NCBI GenBank assembly: GCA_038213375.1
Contig: JBBQTB010000016.1
Span: 56,544-120,543 of the forward strand
DNA: 64,000 nt
DNA from: JAAUTT01 sp038213375
Lineage (GTDB): Bacteria > Bacteroidota > Bacteroidia > Bacteroidales > JAAUTT01
Direction of reading: 5' to 3'
Below are positions 6,806-16,288 of this stretch, piece by piece (positions within the stretch are counted from its first letter, which is position 1; every line of letters starts with the position of its first letter). Both the position numbers and the translations under genes were made by a program. The notes under the pieces were generated by a model. The model was not told the origin of the DNA, ran no database searches, and was given only the letters and a program-made list of their open reading frames with translations.

Positions 6806-9580
6806 TTAATCGATGATCATCTTTTTCGTTATGATGGTATTCCCCGAGTTAAACCTACAGATATAAAGTCCCGGTGTAAGCTTTGAAGAATCATATTTAT
6901 ACTCATTGTTAAATAAATTAAACGAATCAACACATTGACCATTTACATTATAGATGGTAATTTTTACTTTTTTTGAATCGGCATTGGAGGTGAACGTTAT
7001 TCCCTCTTTTGCCGGATTGGGGAAAAAACTGAACAACTCGGAATTGTTTGCTTTAAAATTGGAAACTTCGGTGATTATCAAATTGTTTTTAATTGATATG
7101 GTATCGTTTAGCTTAATATTGTTTGAAGCCGAGCCAACTGAAATTTTATATTTCCCCTTTTCTACAACAAATGATTTCTGGCTAATGTCATAGTAGGCAA
7201 ATGAGGTGGAATTTAAACTGATATTTACAGATTTTGTAGCTCCCGGGGCAATGGACTCTTTTGAAAACCCTTTTAATTCTTTTAATGGCCGCGAAACCGA
7301 ACTGTTCAGCGCACCAACATATACCTGAGACACCTCAGAACCTTCATGACTTCCTGTATTTTTAATATCATAGCTGATCGAATAATTAATTTTACCACCA
7401 GCAGTATCAGCAGTAACCTTCAGTTTGCTATATTCAAAAGATGTATACGATAACCCAAACCCAAATGGAAACATAGGTTCTACATTTTTTGAGTCGTAGT
7501 AACGGTATCCAACAAAAATACCTTCGTTGTATTTTACTGAGTTAGAACCATTGTTTTGATAATAATTAGGATACGTTGGATTATCTTCCCATTTTTTTTC
7601 AAATGAAACCGGTAATTTACCGCTTGGATTGACGTTTCCAAAAAGTATTTCTGCTATTGCTTTTCCACCTTCCTGACCAGGATACCAAGCATATAGTAAG
7701 CCCCTTACATTTGAGATCCAATTTTGCATGTTGACATTTCCACCAGCGTTAACGATCACAATTGTGTTGGGATTAACCTTTGCAATTGCATTAATTAAAC
7801 TGTCCTGACCCAATGGAAGTGCAAATGGTCTGTCAAAACCTTCACCCTCAATACTGCTGTTAAACCCAACACAAACTACAACCGCATCAGACGATTTTGC
7901 AATATTAATGGCTTCTGCGTTGGCATTTGTACCATAATACCACCCAAGTGATATTTCAGAGGCCCCGCCGTTCTGATAAAAATCCAACTCAACCGGATAT
8001 TCATTCCCTGCAACCAAATAAGCTGTACCTGTTGAAATGGTAGCTGCCTGATCCTTCCATTGATTAATGATTAACGCATTATTAACCGATAAGCGAAATC
8101 CGTCATCGCCTCTGGCAATAAATTGGTAATTACCTGTTTGTTTAGGACGAACAACTCCTGTCCATTTAATCGAATAATTCGTTGCCGGCCATCCCGAAAT
8201 ATTGGGGGTGCCATTCATCCAATGAAAATCAATGATGGTATCTATTCTTGTGAATGATGGATTTCCGGAAAGGGATTGGGTATTTTGGTAATATTGCCCT
8301 GTTAATCCTTTAACGTTTGATGCGGCGGCTGAAAAAAATAATGAACTTGCTGCAGCCTCATAATAGGTTGGCATTCCGGCACTATAAACAATATTAACCG
8401 ATGACCCGGCAAGTTGTTGAAGGCCTTGTAAAACGGGTATTACATTATAAGGCGTTGTATATGAACTTCCTCCTCCGGCTACATATTGATTCGCATTTGG
8501 TCCAATCACAGCTAGCTTTTTAATTTTGTTGATATTCAATGGCAGAATACTATCCTGATTTTTTAATAGTACAATTCCCTCTTCAGCTAATTTTAAAGCA
8601 ATAGCACCATTTGCCGGGTTATTTGCCGGAATAGTGTTATCCAACTGTGCATGATCAAAAAACCCAAACCGGAACAAGATCCGCAGAATTCTTCTAACTT
8701 TATCATCAATAATACTTTGAGACAGAGTGCCATTATTTAGGTTCGAAGCCATAACTGCACTACTCATATACTCGGCACTTGGCATTTCGAGGTCCAGACC
8801 TCCGTTGGCAGCATCTATTCCGCTGTGGGTAGAACCCCAGTCTGACATTAATATTCCGTCAAATCTCCAATCTCCTTTTAAAATGTCTAAATTCAAATGT
8901 TTATTTTGAGTAGCATGAACGCCATTAATTAAATTATAACTGTTCATAACAGCACCTACCTTTCCATCCATAACGGCAGCTTTAAAAGCTGGAAGGTAAA
9001 TTTCCTGAAGGGTACGCTCGTCAACATCCGAACTTACGTCATACCTGTTCCACTCCTGATTGTTACAGGCAAAATGTTTTATGGTTGCGACAACACCTTG
9101 GCTTTGGACTCCATTTACATAGGAAACTGCGTTTTGAGCAGATAAAAATGGATCTTCACCAAAATATTCAAAATTACGTCCGCACATTGGCGCTCTGTAA
9201 ATATTGACACCGGGACCTAAAAGCAAATGATCTCCTCTGGCTCGTGCATCTTTTCCTAAAGCAATACCCAATTGATTTACCAAACCAATATTCCATGTGG
9301 AAGCCGACAGAATACCTGCAGGATAGGCTGTTGTTGGTCCATCGTTTCGCACTCCCACCGGGCCGTCTGACATTTTAAGAGCGGGTACACCTAACCGAGG
9401 GATGTCTCTTACATAAAACCCGTTGATGCCCCCAATGTAGTTCAGCTTTTCATCCAAAGTCATATATGAAAGTAAGTTTTCAACACGATCTTCAACCGAA
9501 GCATTGACGCTTTTATAGATTTGACAAAAAGTAATTTCTGGAATAAAAAGAAGTAAAAAAAATAAAGCTTTTTTGTACAT
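6806..9580 (-). CDS. Secreted family-3 glycoside hydrolase (beta-glucosidase type), T9SS cargo
   Basis: A 924-residue extracellular glycosidase. A signal peptide (1-19, ending TFC) is followed by a GH3 TIM barrel with KHF (168-170) and the nucleophile Asp247 in LMSDWG. The alpha/beta sandwich is interrupted by a PA14 domain (about 415-545, with DDGFRLSVN), then carries the acid/base region SSIEGEGFDRPF, then a fibronectin-III-like domain. The last about 75 residues (FFPNPAKEG... to KKMIID) are a type A T9SS sorting domain, so it should be exported by the type IX system and anchored or released at the surface. A PA14 insert is typical of bacterial beta-glucosidases and often contributes to substrate pocket shape. 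Substrate (beta-glucoside or xyloside) cannot be decided. It is a single-gene unit. Confidence 0.93.
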   Translation of the reverse strand: MYKKALFFLLLFIPEITFCQIYKSVNASVEDRVENLLSYMTLDEKLNYIGGINGFYVRDIPRLGVPALKMSDGPVGVRNDGPTTAYPAGILSASTWNIGLVNQLGIALGKDARARGDHLLLGPGVNIYRAPMCGRNFEYFGEDPFLSAQNAVSYVNGVQSQGVVATIKHFACNNQEWNRYDVSSDVDERTLQEIYLPAFKAAVMDGKVGAVMNSYNLINGVHATQNKHLNLDILKGDWRFDGILMSDWGSTHSGIDAANGGLDLEMPSAEYMSSAVMASNLNNGTLSQSIIDDKVRRILRILFRFGFFDHAQLDNTIPANNPANGAIALKLAEEGIVLLKNQDSILPLNINKIKKLAVIGPNANQYVAGGGSSYTTPYNVIPVLQGLQQLAGSSVNIVYSAGMPTYYEAAASSLFFSAAASNVKGLTGQYYQNTQSLSGNPSFTRIDTIIDFHWMNGTPNISGWPATNYSIKWTGVVRPKQTGNYQFIARGDDGFRLSVNNALIINQWKDQAATISTGTAYLVAGNEYPVELDFYQNGGASEISLGWYYGTNANAEAINIAKSSDAVVVCVGFNSSIEGEGFDRPFALPLGQDSLINAIAKVNPNTIVIVNAGGNVNMQNWISNVRGLLYAWYPGQEGGKAIAEILFGNVNPSGKLPVSFEKKWEDNPTYPNYYQNNGSNSVKYNEGIFVGYRYYDSKNVEPMFPFGFGLSYTSFEYSKLKVTADTAGGKINYSISYDIKNTGSHEGSEVSQVYVGALNSSVSRPLKELKGFSKESIAPGATKSVNISLNSTSFAYYDISQKSFVVEKGKYKISVGSASNNIKLNDTISIKNNLIITEVSNFKANNSELFSFFPNPAKEGITFTSNADSKKVKITIYNVNGQCVDSFNLFNNEYKYDSSKLTPGLYICRFNSGNTIITKKMIID

Positions 9581-10172
9581 TCCTTAAAAAGTTAAAATTA
9601 GTTTCGACCTTTATTTGCCCCTTTTTCATTAAGATCCAAGGGTTTAAAGATACTCAATTTCAAATTGTTTCTTAATGTGATTTGTCAAGTCAAAATTAGT
9701 ATAGTATTTGAGTGCAACAAAATATACTGTTAGAATTGGTTTACTTTCAATTATTCAAGTGGATAGAATTTGAAAAACTTATCATTGAATGAAAATTGAG
9801 TATACTCCAATAATTATGATTTTTTAAAAAGAGCATTATTTAGAATAATTCTACATAGTGATGTTAAATTTGAAATTGGCTGGAAAATAGCATGAAAAAG
9901 ACATTTGGCAAGGATATTTTGCCATAAAGACATGTTTTTAGCGGATTTATTAGCCATTTACCCCTGATAATCGTAGGTAAAATCTATTTGTGGCTTTTTT
10001 TAATTACATTTAATTCAAACTCAACATAATTGGTTGGTAAACGTTTTCTAAAAAATAAAATAATTTATTGAGGCATATCCCATTATTTGGCATTTACCTA
10101 TTAATTGGCATATTTTAACCGGAAATTTCAACCATTTACCGATAATGTATGCTGAAAATTCTGACCTAATTC
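9581..10172. other. Divergent AT-rich intergenic region
   Basis: Part of a 626-base gap separating the divergently transcribed glycosidase and DUF6263-like genes. No open frame looks coding. The right half contains three TTGGCAT/TTGCCAT-like words (around 9910-10110) that could be operator half-sites, but this is only a visual impression. Confidence 0.35.
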
Positions 10173-10180
10173 TAATTTTG
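10173..10180 (+). promoter_or_regulatory. Promoter -7 box TAATTTTG
   Basis: It matches the Bacteroidota -7 consensus TAnnTTTG, 26 bases before the start codon of the DUF6263-like gene. No clear -33 TTTG is seen at the expected distance. Confidence 0.45.
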
Positions 10181-10206
10181 TAATTCTTACTTATAAAACT
10201 AAACTT

Positions 10207-11148
10207 ATGAAAAAGATTTTGTTAACATGCATTTCGGTCTTGTTGGGTATAGCAGCGATGGCACAAAGCACCGCTAACCTGAAAATGAATTTGGAGAAAA
10301 ACAAAGTGTACAGAATTAAATCTACATCGGAGAGCACGCTTTCGCAAACTGTGAATGGAATGCTGCAAACCACGAATATAAAAACCAATTCTACCATAGC
10401 GATAAAAATGGTTGACGCTTCGGCTGATTTTCTTGTTGCTGAGGTACGTTTTGATACCATTGTAACCAATACAAATGCAATGGGGAAAAAAGTCAATATT
10501 AACTCCACCCGCGAAGGAAATATTAAATCAACAGAAATGGAAGATGTCATGTCATGCATCATGAACCGGTTAAGCAAAAGTGCGCTGTTTGTAAAAATGA
10601 ACTATTCAGGTAAGGTGATTGAAATTGTGAATTCGAAAATGTTGTCTGAGGTAATTCTGAAAGATACAGCTGTTATTACTGGTGAAACGGCTTCTATAAC
10701 AAAAATGCAGATAAAAAATACGGTTAATGATAAAGCCTTACGATCGATGGTTGAAATGTTTACCAACAATTTGCCAGGTAAACAGGTTGCCTCAGGCGAT
10801 AAATGGGATGTTACCGCTACAATGAATTCCGGTGGAATGTCGCTTGACATATTAACCAACTATAACCTCGACGGAATCAAAGGCAATGCAGCAAAAATGA
10901 CGGCAGAATCAACTATTAAAGCAACGGAGAATGCCGAACCCTTAGTTTATGGCCCGGCCAAAATTAACTATGGAGATTTAAAAGGTTCAGGAAAATCAAA
11001 CATACTAATGGATACCCATACCGGATTGTTAACTGAAAATACCTCAAAGACCCATATAGCCGGTAATTTAAGCGTTAGCGTACAGGGTATGAATTTGACA
11101 ATACCCATGGAAATGGATGGAGAAACAAAATTTGTTGCGTTACCGTAA
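10207..11148 (+). CDS. Exported DUF6263-like protein
   Basis: A 313-residue protein with a signal peptide (MKKILLTCISVLLGIAAMAQ) and a mature part rich in beta-strand patterns, Thr, Asn and Met. It resembles the DUF6263 family of secreted Bacteroidota proteins, with a K-V-Y-R-I-K-S opening strand and a GDKWD motif in the middle. It is probably periplasmic or outer-membrane associated, with no known enzymatic residues. The next gene, an outer-membrane barrel, starts 17 bp downstream on the same strand, so the two are likely co-transcribed and may work together. The family assignment is from memory of sequence style. Confidence 0.6.
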   Translation: MKKILLTCISVLLGIAAMAQSTANLKMNLEKNKVYRIKSTSESTLSQTVNGMLQTTNIKTNSTIAIKMVDASADFLVAEVRFDTIVTNTNAMGKKVNINSTREGNIKSTEMEDVMSCIMNRLSKSALFVKMNYSGKVIEIVNSKMLSEVILKDTAVITGETASITKMQIKNTVNDKALRSMVEMFTNNLPGKQVASGDKWDVTATMNSGGMSLDILTNYNLDGIKGNAAKMTAESTIKATENAEPLVYGPAKINYGDLKGSGKSNILMDTHTGLLTENTSKTHIAGNLSVSVQGMNLTIPMEMDGETKFVALP

Positions 11149-11165
11149 CTGGATAAATATATCAT

Positions 11166-13535
11166 ATGAGAAAATTGTTATTTTTATTGATATTCTTAGC
11201 CTCCGTTAGTGTGCAGGCACAAAATATAAGAGGTAAAGTGTTTATGGAGAAAGATAAATCGCCTGCACAATTTGCGTCTGTGGGATTGGTTCAATTGCCC
11301 GATTCATCTTTGGTTACCGGGGTTATAACTCTGACCGATGGTGGTTACCTGTTTGAAAAAGTAAAACCCGGTAATTATCACATAAAAGTCAATTTTCTGG
11401 GATGTACATCCGCAGGAAAAAATGTGACCGTTAATACTGGAAATGATGATTTGCTTGTGGATACTATTTATTTATCCGAAACATCAACTAACCTAAATGA
11501 AGTAACCGTACTAGGTGAGCGTCTGAAAGGTAAGGAACTGGTTGATCGTACGGTTTACGCTATTCCTCCACTTGTTGCCAGAACGTCAAACAATGGGTAT
11601 GATATTCTAAAAAAAATACCACAGGTAAACGTTGATTTTCAAAATAATATAACTCTTAACGGTAGTAATAATTTTATTATCCAGGTTGACGGAAAACAAC
11701 GCGACAAGGAATTTCTCGCAAAACTTCTTCCCGGAGATATTGAAAGCATTGAAATTGTCAGCAATCCTTCCGGTAAATACGAAGGTAACATTGATGGTGT
11801 GATCAATATTATTCTTAAAAAAGAAGCACGATATGGAATGAACGGGAATATTGGCATCACTATCAAACCGATTAAAAAGCTTACTACGAGCGCCACCGGG
11901 AGTCTCGACTATTCCCTTGGTAAAATAACATTATATTTAACGGCATTCACTTTTTCACAGAATCTCAATATCGCCTCATCCACTAATAACTATTTTAAGG
12001 CTATTGATTCCACCAGTAACATGGCAGGCAATGGCGGGATTAAAGTAACCAATTCATCGGTAAACACCGGATTTGATTATTATATAAACGATAAAAATAA
12101 TTTGAGCTTTAATATCAGTTACAAGCCCATACATCAGGATGTAGATGTGCTAAGTGAATCATTTCTTTATAAAAACAATAATCCCGAGAATAAGATTACT
12201 TCACTCACAAATAATGGATTGCGCAGTGATGAAACGACGGCATCGTTGTTTTATAAAAAGACCTTCAAAAAGGCAATCCAGGAATTTACGGCCGATGTCA
12301 ATTATTATTCATTTAGCTCAAATGAGGGAAATAACTTTACGAATACCAGATACATTTACAATACGGATATAAAAATCAATTCCCTAAACCGGCTGGAAGA
12401 AAATAAAAATAATCGTAATTATTTCTCCGCAAAATTGAATTATGTCCATCCAATTGGGCTATCAGCGAAAATTGAAACAGGGTATCAATTGTATTACCAG
12501 AATCTGAGTTATAACTTTCAAATCAATACCATTGAATCAAATAATCTATTTGATTATGCAGAGTTTCGTAATTCCATTTATGCAGGATTCACCTTTAATA
12601 AGAAAAAAATCGGTTTCCAAACCATGGTAAGGATTGAAAACAGCAATATTACAGCTGATTCGGTTACTTCACCGAAGTACTTTTGCGTATTGCCTTCCCT
12701 TAATCTTCAATATAAATTTTCGGCAACGCATAATTTAAAGTTTACCTATAACCGACGTATTAACCGACCTGGTATTTATGATATGTATCCATTTTGGAAA
12801 ATATCGCAGAATAATGCTGTTACCCAGGGCAATCCCAATCTAAAACCGGACTATCGCGACCACCTTCAGCTAACCTATACCTGGAATTTTGGCAGTAATT
12901 ATTTTTCACCGAATATTTATTACGAATATCTAACCAATAAAGTTGGGCAACGGTATCAGGTAATTAAATCACCCATCGACAGTGCCATAACCACATTTGC
13001 CAAACCATATAACCTGCTAAGCGGGTATGAATACGGGGGTGGTTTAAACGCTATGCTTTGGTTCGTAAATATCAATGCACGTATATTTAAAGGGCATTTC
13101 GACGAATATACGGGGCAATCCTTTGCCATCCCCGCGCGGGATTATTTCTCATACAGCATAACCAGTTATGCCTTTGCGCCGCTTGACAAGGCAAAAAAAA
13201 CCACTGCATATGTATTTCTGAGTTATAATGGTGTAAACATCGATTCTTACACTAAAACATACAGCATTCCATTTTACGGATGCGGATTACAGAAACAAAT
13301 CAAAGATCATAGTCTCGGAGTGTTCTTTTTACTACCTTTTTCAACTGATATAAAGTTGAGAAGAACTGAGACCGAAACACCGGCTTATCATGTCCAGACT
13401 ATTCTCGGATTCGATGTTTCCTATTATATACAAGTTATGTATTCCTTTAAATTTAACAGGGGAAAGAATGTGAAAAAGCTCGACCGTAAGATTGAAGTAG
13501 AAAGCGACAGCAAAAGTCAGAGTATCGGGAAGTAA
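11166..13535 (+). CDS. TonB-dependent-receptor-like outer-membrane barrel (OMP_b-brl_3 type)
   Basis: A 789-residue outer-membrane protein. Signal peptide (ending VQAQ), then a carboxypeptidase-regulatory-like domain (about 20-105, NIRGKVFMEKD...), a plug-like domain (about 110-220, with IQVDGKQRDKEF and IEIVSNPSGKYEGNIDGVINIILKK) and a long beta-barrel (225-789) of alternating aromatic strands. These proteins are related to TonB-dependent receptors but often lack a proven substrate. It does not end in the classical aromatic terminal residue; the C-terminus (KNVKKLDRKIEVESDSKSQSIGK) is a charged tail. It is probably co-transcribed with the preceding exported protein. Confidence 0.88.
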   Translation: MRKLLFLLIFLASVSVQAQNIRGKVFMEKDKSPAQFASVGLVQLPDSSLVTGVITLTDGGYLFEKVKPGNYHIKVNFLGCTSAGKNVTVNTGNDDLLVDTIYLSETSTNLNEVTVLGERLKGKELVDRTVYAIPPLVARTSNNGYDILKKIPQVNVDFQNNITLNGSNNFIIQVDGKQRDKEFLAKLLPGDIESIEIVSNPSGKYEGNIDGVINIILKKEARYGMNGNIGITIKPIKKLTTSATGSLDYSLGKITLYLTAFTFSQNLNIASSTNNYFKAIDSTSNMAGNGGIKVTNSSVNTGFDYYINDKNNLSFNISYKPIHQDVDVLSESFLYKNNNPENKITSLTNNGLRSDETTASLFYKKTFKKAIQEFTADVNYYSFSSNEGNNFTNTRYIYNTDIKINSLNRLEENKNNRNYFSAKLNYVHPIGLSAKIETGYQLYYQNLSYNFQINTIESNNLFDYAEFRNSIYAGFTFNKKKIGFQTMVRIENSNITADSVTSPKYFCVLPSLNLQYKFSATHNLKFTYNRRINRPGIYDMYPFWKISQNNAVTQGNPNLKPDYRDHLQLTYTWNFGSNYFSPNIYYEYLTNKVGQRYQVIKSPIDSAITTFAKPYNLLSGYEYGGGLNAMLWFVNINARIFKGHFDEYTGQSFAIPARDYFSYSITSYAFAPLDKAKKTTAYVFLSYNGVNIDSYTKTYSIPFYGCGLQKQIKDHSLGVFFLLPFSTDIKLRRTETETPAYHVQTILGFDVSYYIQVMYSFKFNRGKNVKKLDRKIEVESDSKSQSIGK

Positions 13536-13735
13536 GGCAATAGTGTTGTCGTATATGTTAATGTCCTGATATAAATAATTAACTGATGTTGTGAAAGTTT
13601 TGCTATATTCATCAAAACCCACTAATTTTTCAGCTTTTATTATTTCTTTGACTGATTGAGGGTTCTTTCTAAAATAATAATGTGAGAAGTCTTCCTTAAA
13701 GTTATATTTACCTAAAATTTTAACAGTTTCATAAT

Positions 13736-15886
13736 ATGAAATTTATAATATATTTTGTTTCAATATTAATTTACAGCAATAGCTTTTTATTTGGACAAAA
13801 TAATAACTCCCGAACATCAGATACGATCAAATTACAAGAGGTAATTATTACCGGTAACAGAATGCCCGTTGCGTTGAAAAGTAACCCGGGAGCAATTTCA
13901 CTAGTTACAAATGAAATGCTTTTATCAATGCCTAAAACAATAGGTGTCGATGAAGCATTGCGATTGGTTCCCGGAGTTCGTGTAGATAACCAGCATGATG
14001 GCGAGCGTGTACATGTTTCAATTCGCGGACAAGGCATTCTAACAGAACGTGGGCTGCGGGGTATAGGCGTAATGATTGACGGTATACCCGTTAACGATCC
14101 TTCCGGTTTTGCTCCGGATTTGTATGATGTGGATTGGGGTACCATAAAAAAAATTGAGGTTTTACGAGGCCCAGCTACCGGATTATATGGGGGTGGAGGT
14201 GCTGCAGGGATATTAAATATGACTACAATGGATGGAGGTCCAAAACCAGTAGGAGGTGAAATAAGCCAGACAATAGGATCAAATGGTTTTGGAAAAACAT
14301 TAATGCAAATGGATGGCTCCAAAGGTGTTACCGATTACCGGCTGAGTTATTCGAGAACAGGTGGTGATGGCTATCGTAACCATCAGGCTTTTTGGGGCAA
14401 CAAGTTATATGAAAAAATTAATTTTAATCTTTCTCAAAAACTATCTATCACCCAAATTATCTCATATACCGGCTATTTTCAACAAAACCCTGAAGGGTTA
14501 AACCTTGAACAATTAATTAACCCCAGACAGGCCAATCCGGATGCTCGCCCGTTTAACGAATATCAAAAAACAAACCGTTTAACTTTAGGTATACATGGAA
14601 CCTATAAAATTAGTGAAAAACAAGATTTCGAAGCTATGTCATTTCTTCGTAACTGGGATTACAAAGAAACCAGCAATACATACGCTGAGTATAGAACTAT
14701 TAATAATCCGGGATTAAGCGCTCAATACAACTTGCATTTAGGCTCTAAAAAGGTTAAAAACCACTTTAGTATTGGCACCGATCTTAAATGGCAAAATATT
14801 AACATGTATAAACTGCAAAGTGCCAGTAATCCTAATAGAATTGAAAGTATTGATGAGTTCAATATTGAGACCGGCACTTTGCTGGCAAACCAAATCATTT
14901 ATCAAAAAAGTATGGGATTATTTGCATTATACAAATTTGATTTAGGTAAATTTAGCTTAATAGGAAATGTTAGGTATGATGATATAAAAAATCAATTAAC
15001 AGATAAAATGTTAGGTATTGATTCCGCTAAAACAATAAAAAGCTTTTCACAAACATCTTTCAGATTAGGATTAAGTTATAGCATTGCAGATGCCATCACT
15101 ACCTATGCAAATTGGAGTCAGGGTTTTACACCCCCATCAACTGAAGAATTAGCCAGTAACCCAATAGGCTATTCCGGGTTTAATACCCATTTAATCCCTG
15201 CTACATCTAATTGTTATGAAATTGGCATCCGTGGGTTTTTTAATGATAAATTATATTACGAGATAACAGGTTTTAAAATGAATACAAAAAATGATTTCTT
15301 CCGTTTTAAACAAAGCGGCAGAGGAAATCAGGAAGTATTTTATGGAAATGCAGGAAATAGCAACCGGAATGGTATTGAAACGTCTGTTTCTTATAAGTTA
15401 ACAAAAAACCTTAGTTTGCAACTCGCGTACACATTTGCTGATTACAAATATTCTTCAGCAACTATTGACCCAGTCTTTAGCGATCCTACTTATGTTTTAA
15501 CCTTACCTCCTGCCAAAGGACAGTGGTTACCTAACTCACCAAAACACCAGCTTTATTCAGAGATTGTTTATTCAATAAACAAAAATTTTACGATAAGTAT
15601 AAGTTCCGAATACCAGTCGAATTGGGCTATTTATACTGATGCAAAAGCATATAAGGGTGAATTGGACCCAACAATTTATCAGAATTGGCAAAAAGGTATT
15701 AAATTATATCATGCCCGCATTGCATATCATTTGAATATCTGGGGGTTGAAAGGAGAGTGTAGTATATTTGCGCGTAATTTCAGCGCGGCAAAATATATGG
15801 CCTTTACCGAGCCAGATCCCGATGGTAATGCCTACCAACCGGGACCAGGAAGGGAATTATTTGGAAATATTCGTTTAAAATTCTAA
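13736..15886 (+). CDS. TonB-dependent receptor (FecA/siderophore-like)
   Basis: A 716-residue outer-membrane receptor. After a signal peptide (ending LFGQ) comes a TonB-box-like segment (KLQEVIITGNR). The plug domain (about 45-160) contains MIDGIPVNDPSG and VEVLRGP-type IEVLRGPATGLYGGGGAAGILNM. The 22-strand barrel ends in the canonical terminal Phe (GNIRLKF). It imports a ligand such as a ferric chelate or cobalamin using TonB energy; the ligand is not decidable because no transporter genes adjoin it. It lacks the N-terminal carboxypeptidase-like domain present in the neighbouring barrels. The 200 bp before it hold no other gene. Confidence 0.93.
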   Translation: MKFIIYFVSILIYSNSFLFGQNNNSRTSDTIKLQEVIITGNRMPVALKSNPGAISLVTNEMLLSMPKTIGVDEALRLVPGVRVDNQHDGERVHVSIRGQGILTERGLRGIGVMIDGIPVNDPSGFAPDLYDVDWGTIKKIEVLRGPATGLYGGGGAAGILNMTTMDGGPKPVGGEISQTIGSNGFGKTLMQMDGSKGVTDYRLSYSRTGGDGYRNHQAFWGNKLYEKINFNLSQKLSITQIISYTGYFQQNPEGLNLEQLINPRQANPDARPFNEYQKTNRLTLGIHGTYKISEKQDFEAMSFLRNWDYKETSNTYAEYRTINNPGLSAQYNLHLGSKKVKNHFSIGTDLKWQNINMYKLQSASNPNRIESIDEFNIETGTLLANQIIYQKSMGLFALYKFDLGKFSLIGNVRYDDIKNQLTDKMLGIDSAKTIKSFSQTSFRLGLSYSIADAITTYANWSQGFTPPSTEELASNPIGYSGFNTHLIPATSNCYEIGIRGFFNDKLYYEITGFKMNTKNDFFRFKQSGRGNQEVFYGNAGNSNRNGIETSVSYKLTKNLSLQLAYTFADYKYSSATIDPVFSDPTYVLTLPPAKGQWLPNSPKHQLYSEIVYSINKNFTISISSEYQSNWAIYTDAKAYKGELDPTIYQNWQKGIKLYHARIAYHLNIWGLKGECSIFARNFSAAKYMAFTEPDPDGNAYQPGPGRELFGNIRLKF

Positions 15887-16288
15887 CCGGCAAGAAATTA
15901 ATACGCTTGTTAATCCAATTTTAATTGGACAGTTTAAAAATTTAATAATTTTTAGCTTTTATACCTGTCATTGATTTGTAAATACTATCAATTCTTTAAC
16001 TTACCTATAATCAGAATATAAAGAGTCAGCCCCCCGCTAACCGAAGTGTTTAGCAATAATGAAAGACCGAGCTACTCGGCGAATGTCTTTGACTTCGTCG
16101 AGCTAAGTTGCGGTCTCCTCACTGCAAATACAAATACCTTTTTTGCTACTTATAGGATTAAAATGGAAAACAAATTTTTAAAGCATTAAGCTGAGCAACG
16201 GTGTAGGCTTTTTTTACATGTTTATTACTTTTATAATAAATTCAGAATTTTAACAGGCGATAATTTAGCGCAAATTCACGAGGTCACC
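15887..16288. other. Convergent intergenic region containing a repeat
   Basis: A 402-base region between two convergent genes. It contains a small hairpin TCCAATTTTAATTGGA (15914-15929), which may terminate the receptor gene, and the palindromic dispersed repeat at 16065-16115. No coding potential is seen. Confidence 0.5.
16065..16115. repeat. Imperfect palindromic dispersed repeat
   Basis: The arm starting GACCGAGCTACTCGGCGAA pairs imperfectly with the arm ending GAGCTAAGTTGCGGTC around a GTCTTTGACTTCG centre. A diverged partial copy in inverse orientation lies at 6228-6277 beside the truncated RAYT transposase. It is a probable REP-like element. Confidence 0.5.

Noticed and set aside
13771..14322. 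183-codon minus-strand frame inside the TonB receptor gene
   Set aside because: It is the shadow of a well-supported receptor plug domain and is rich in Pro and Ser from reversed codons.
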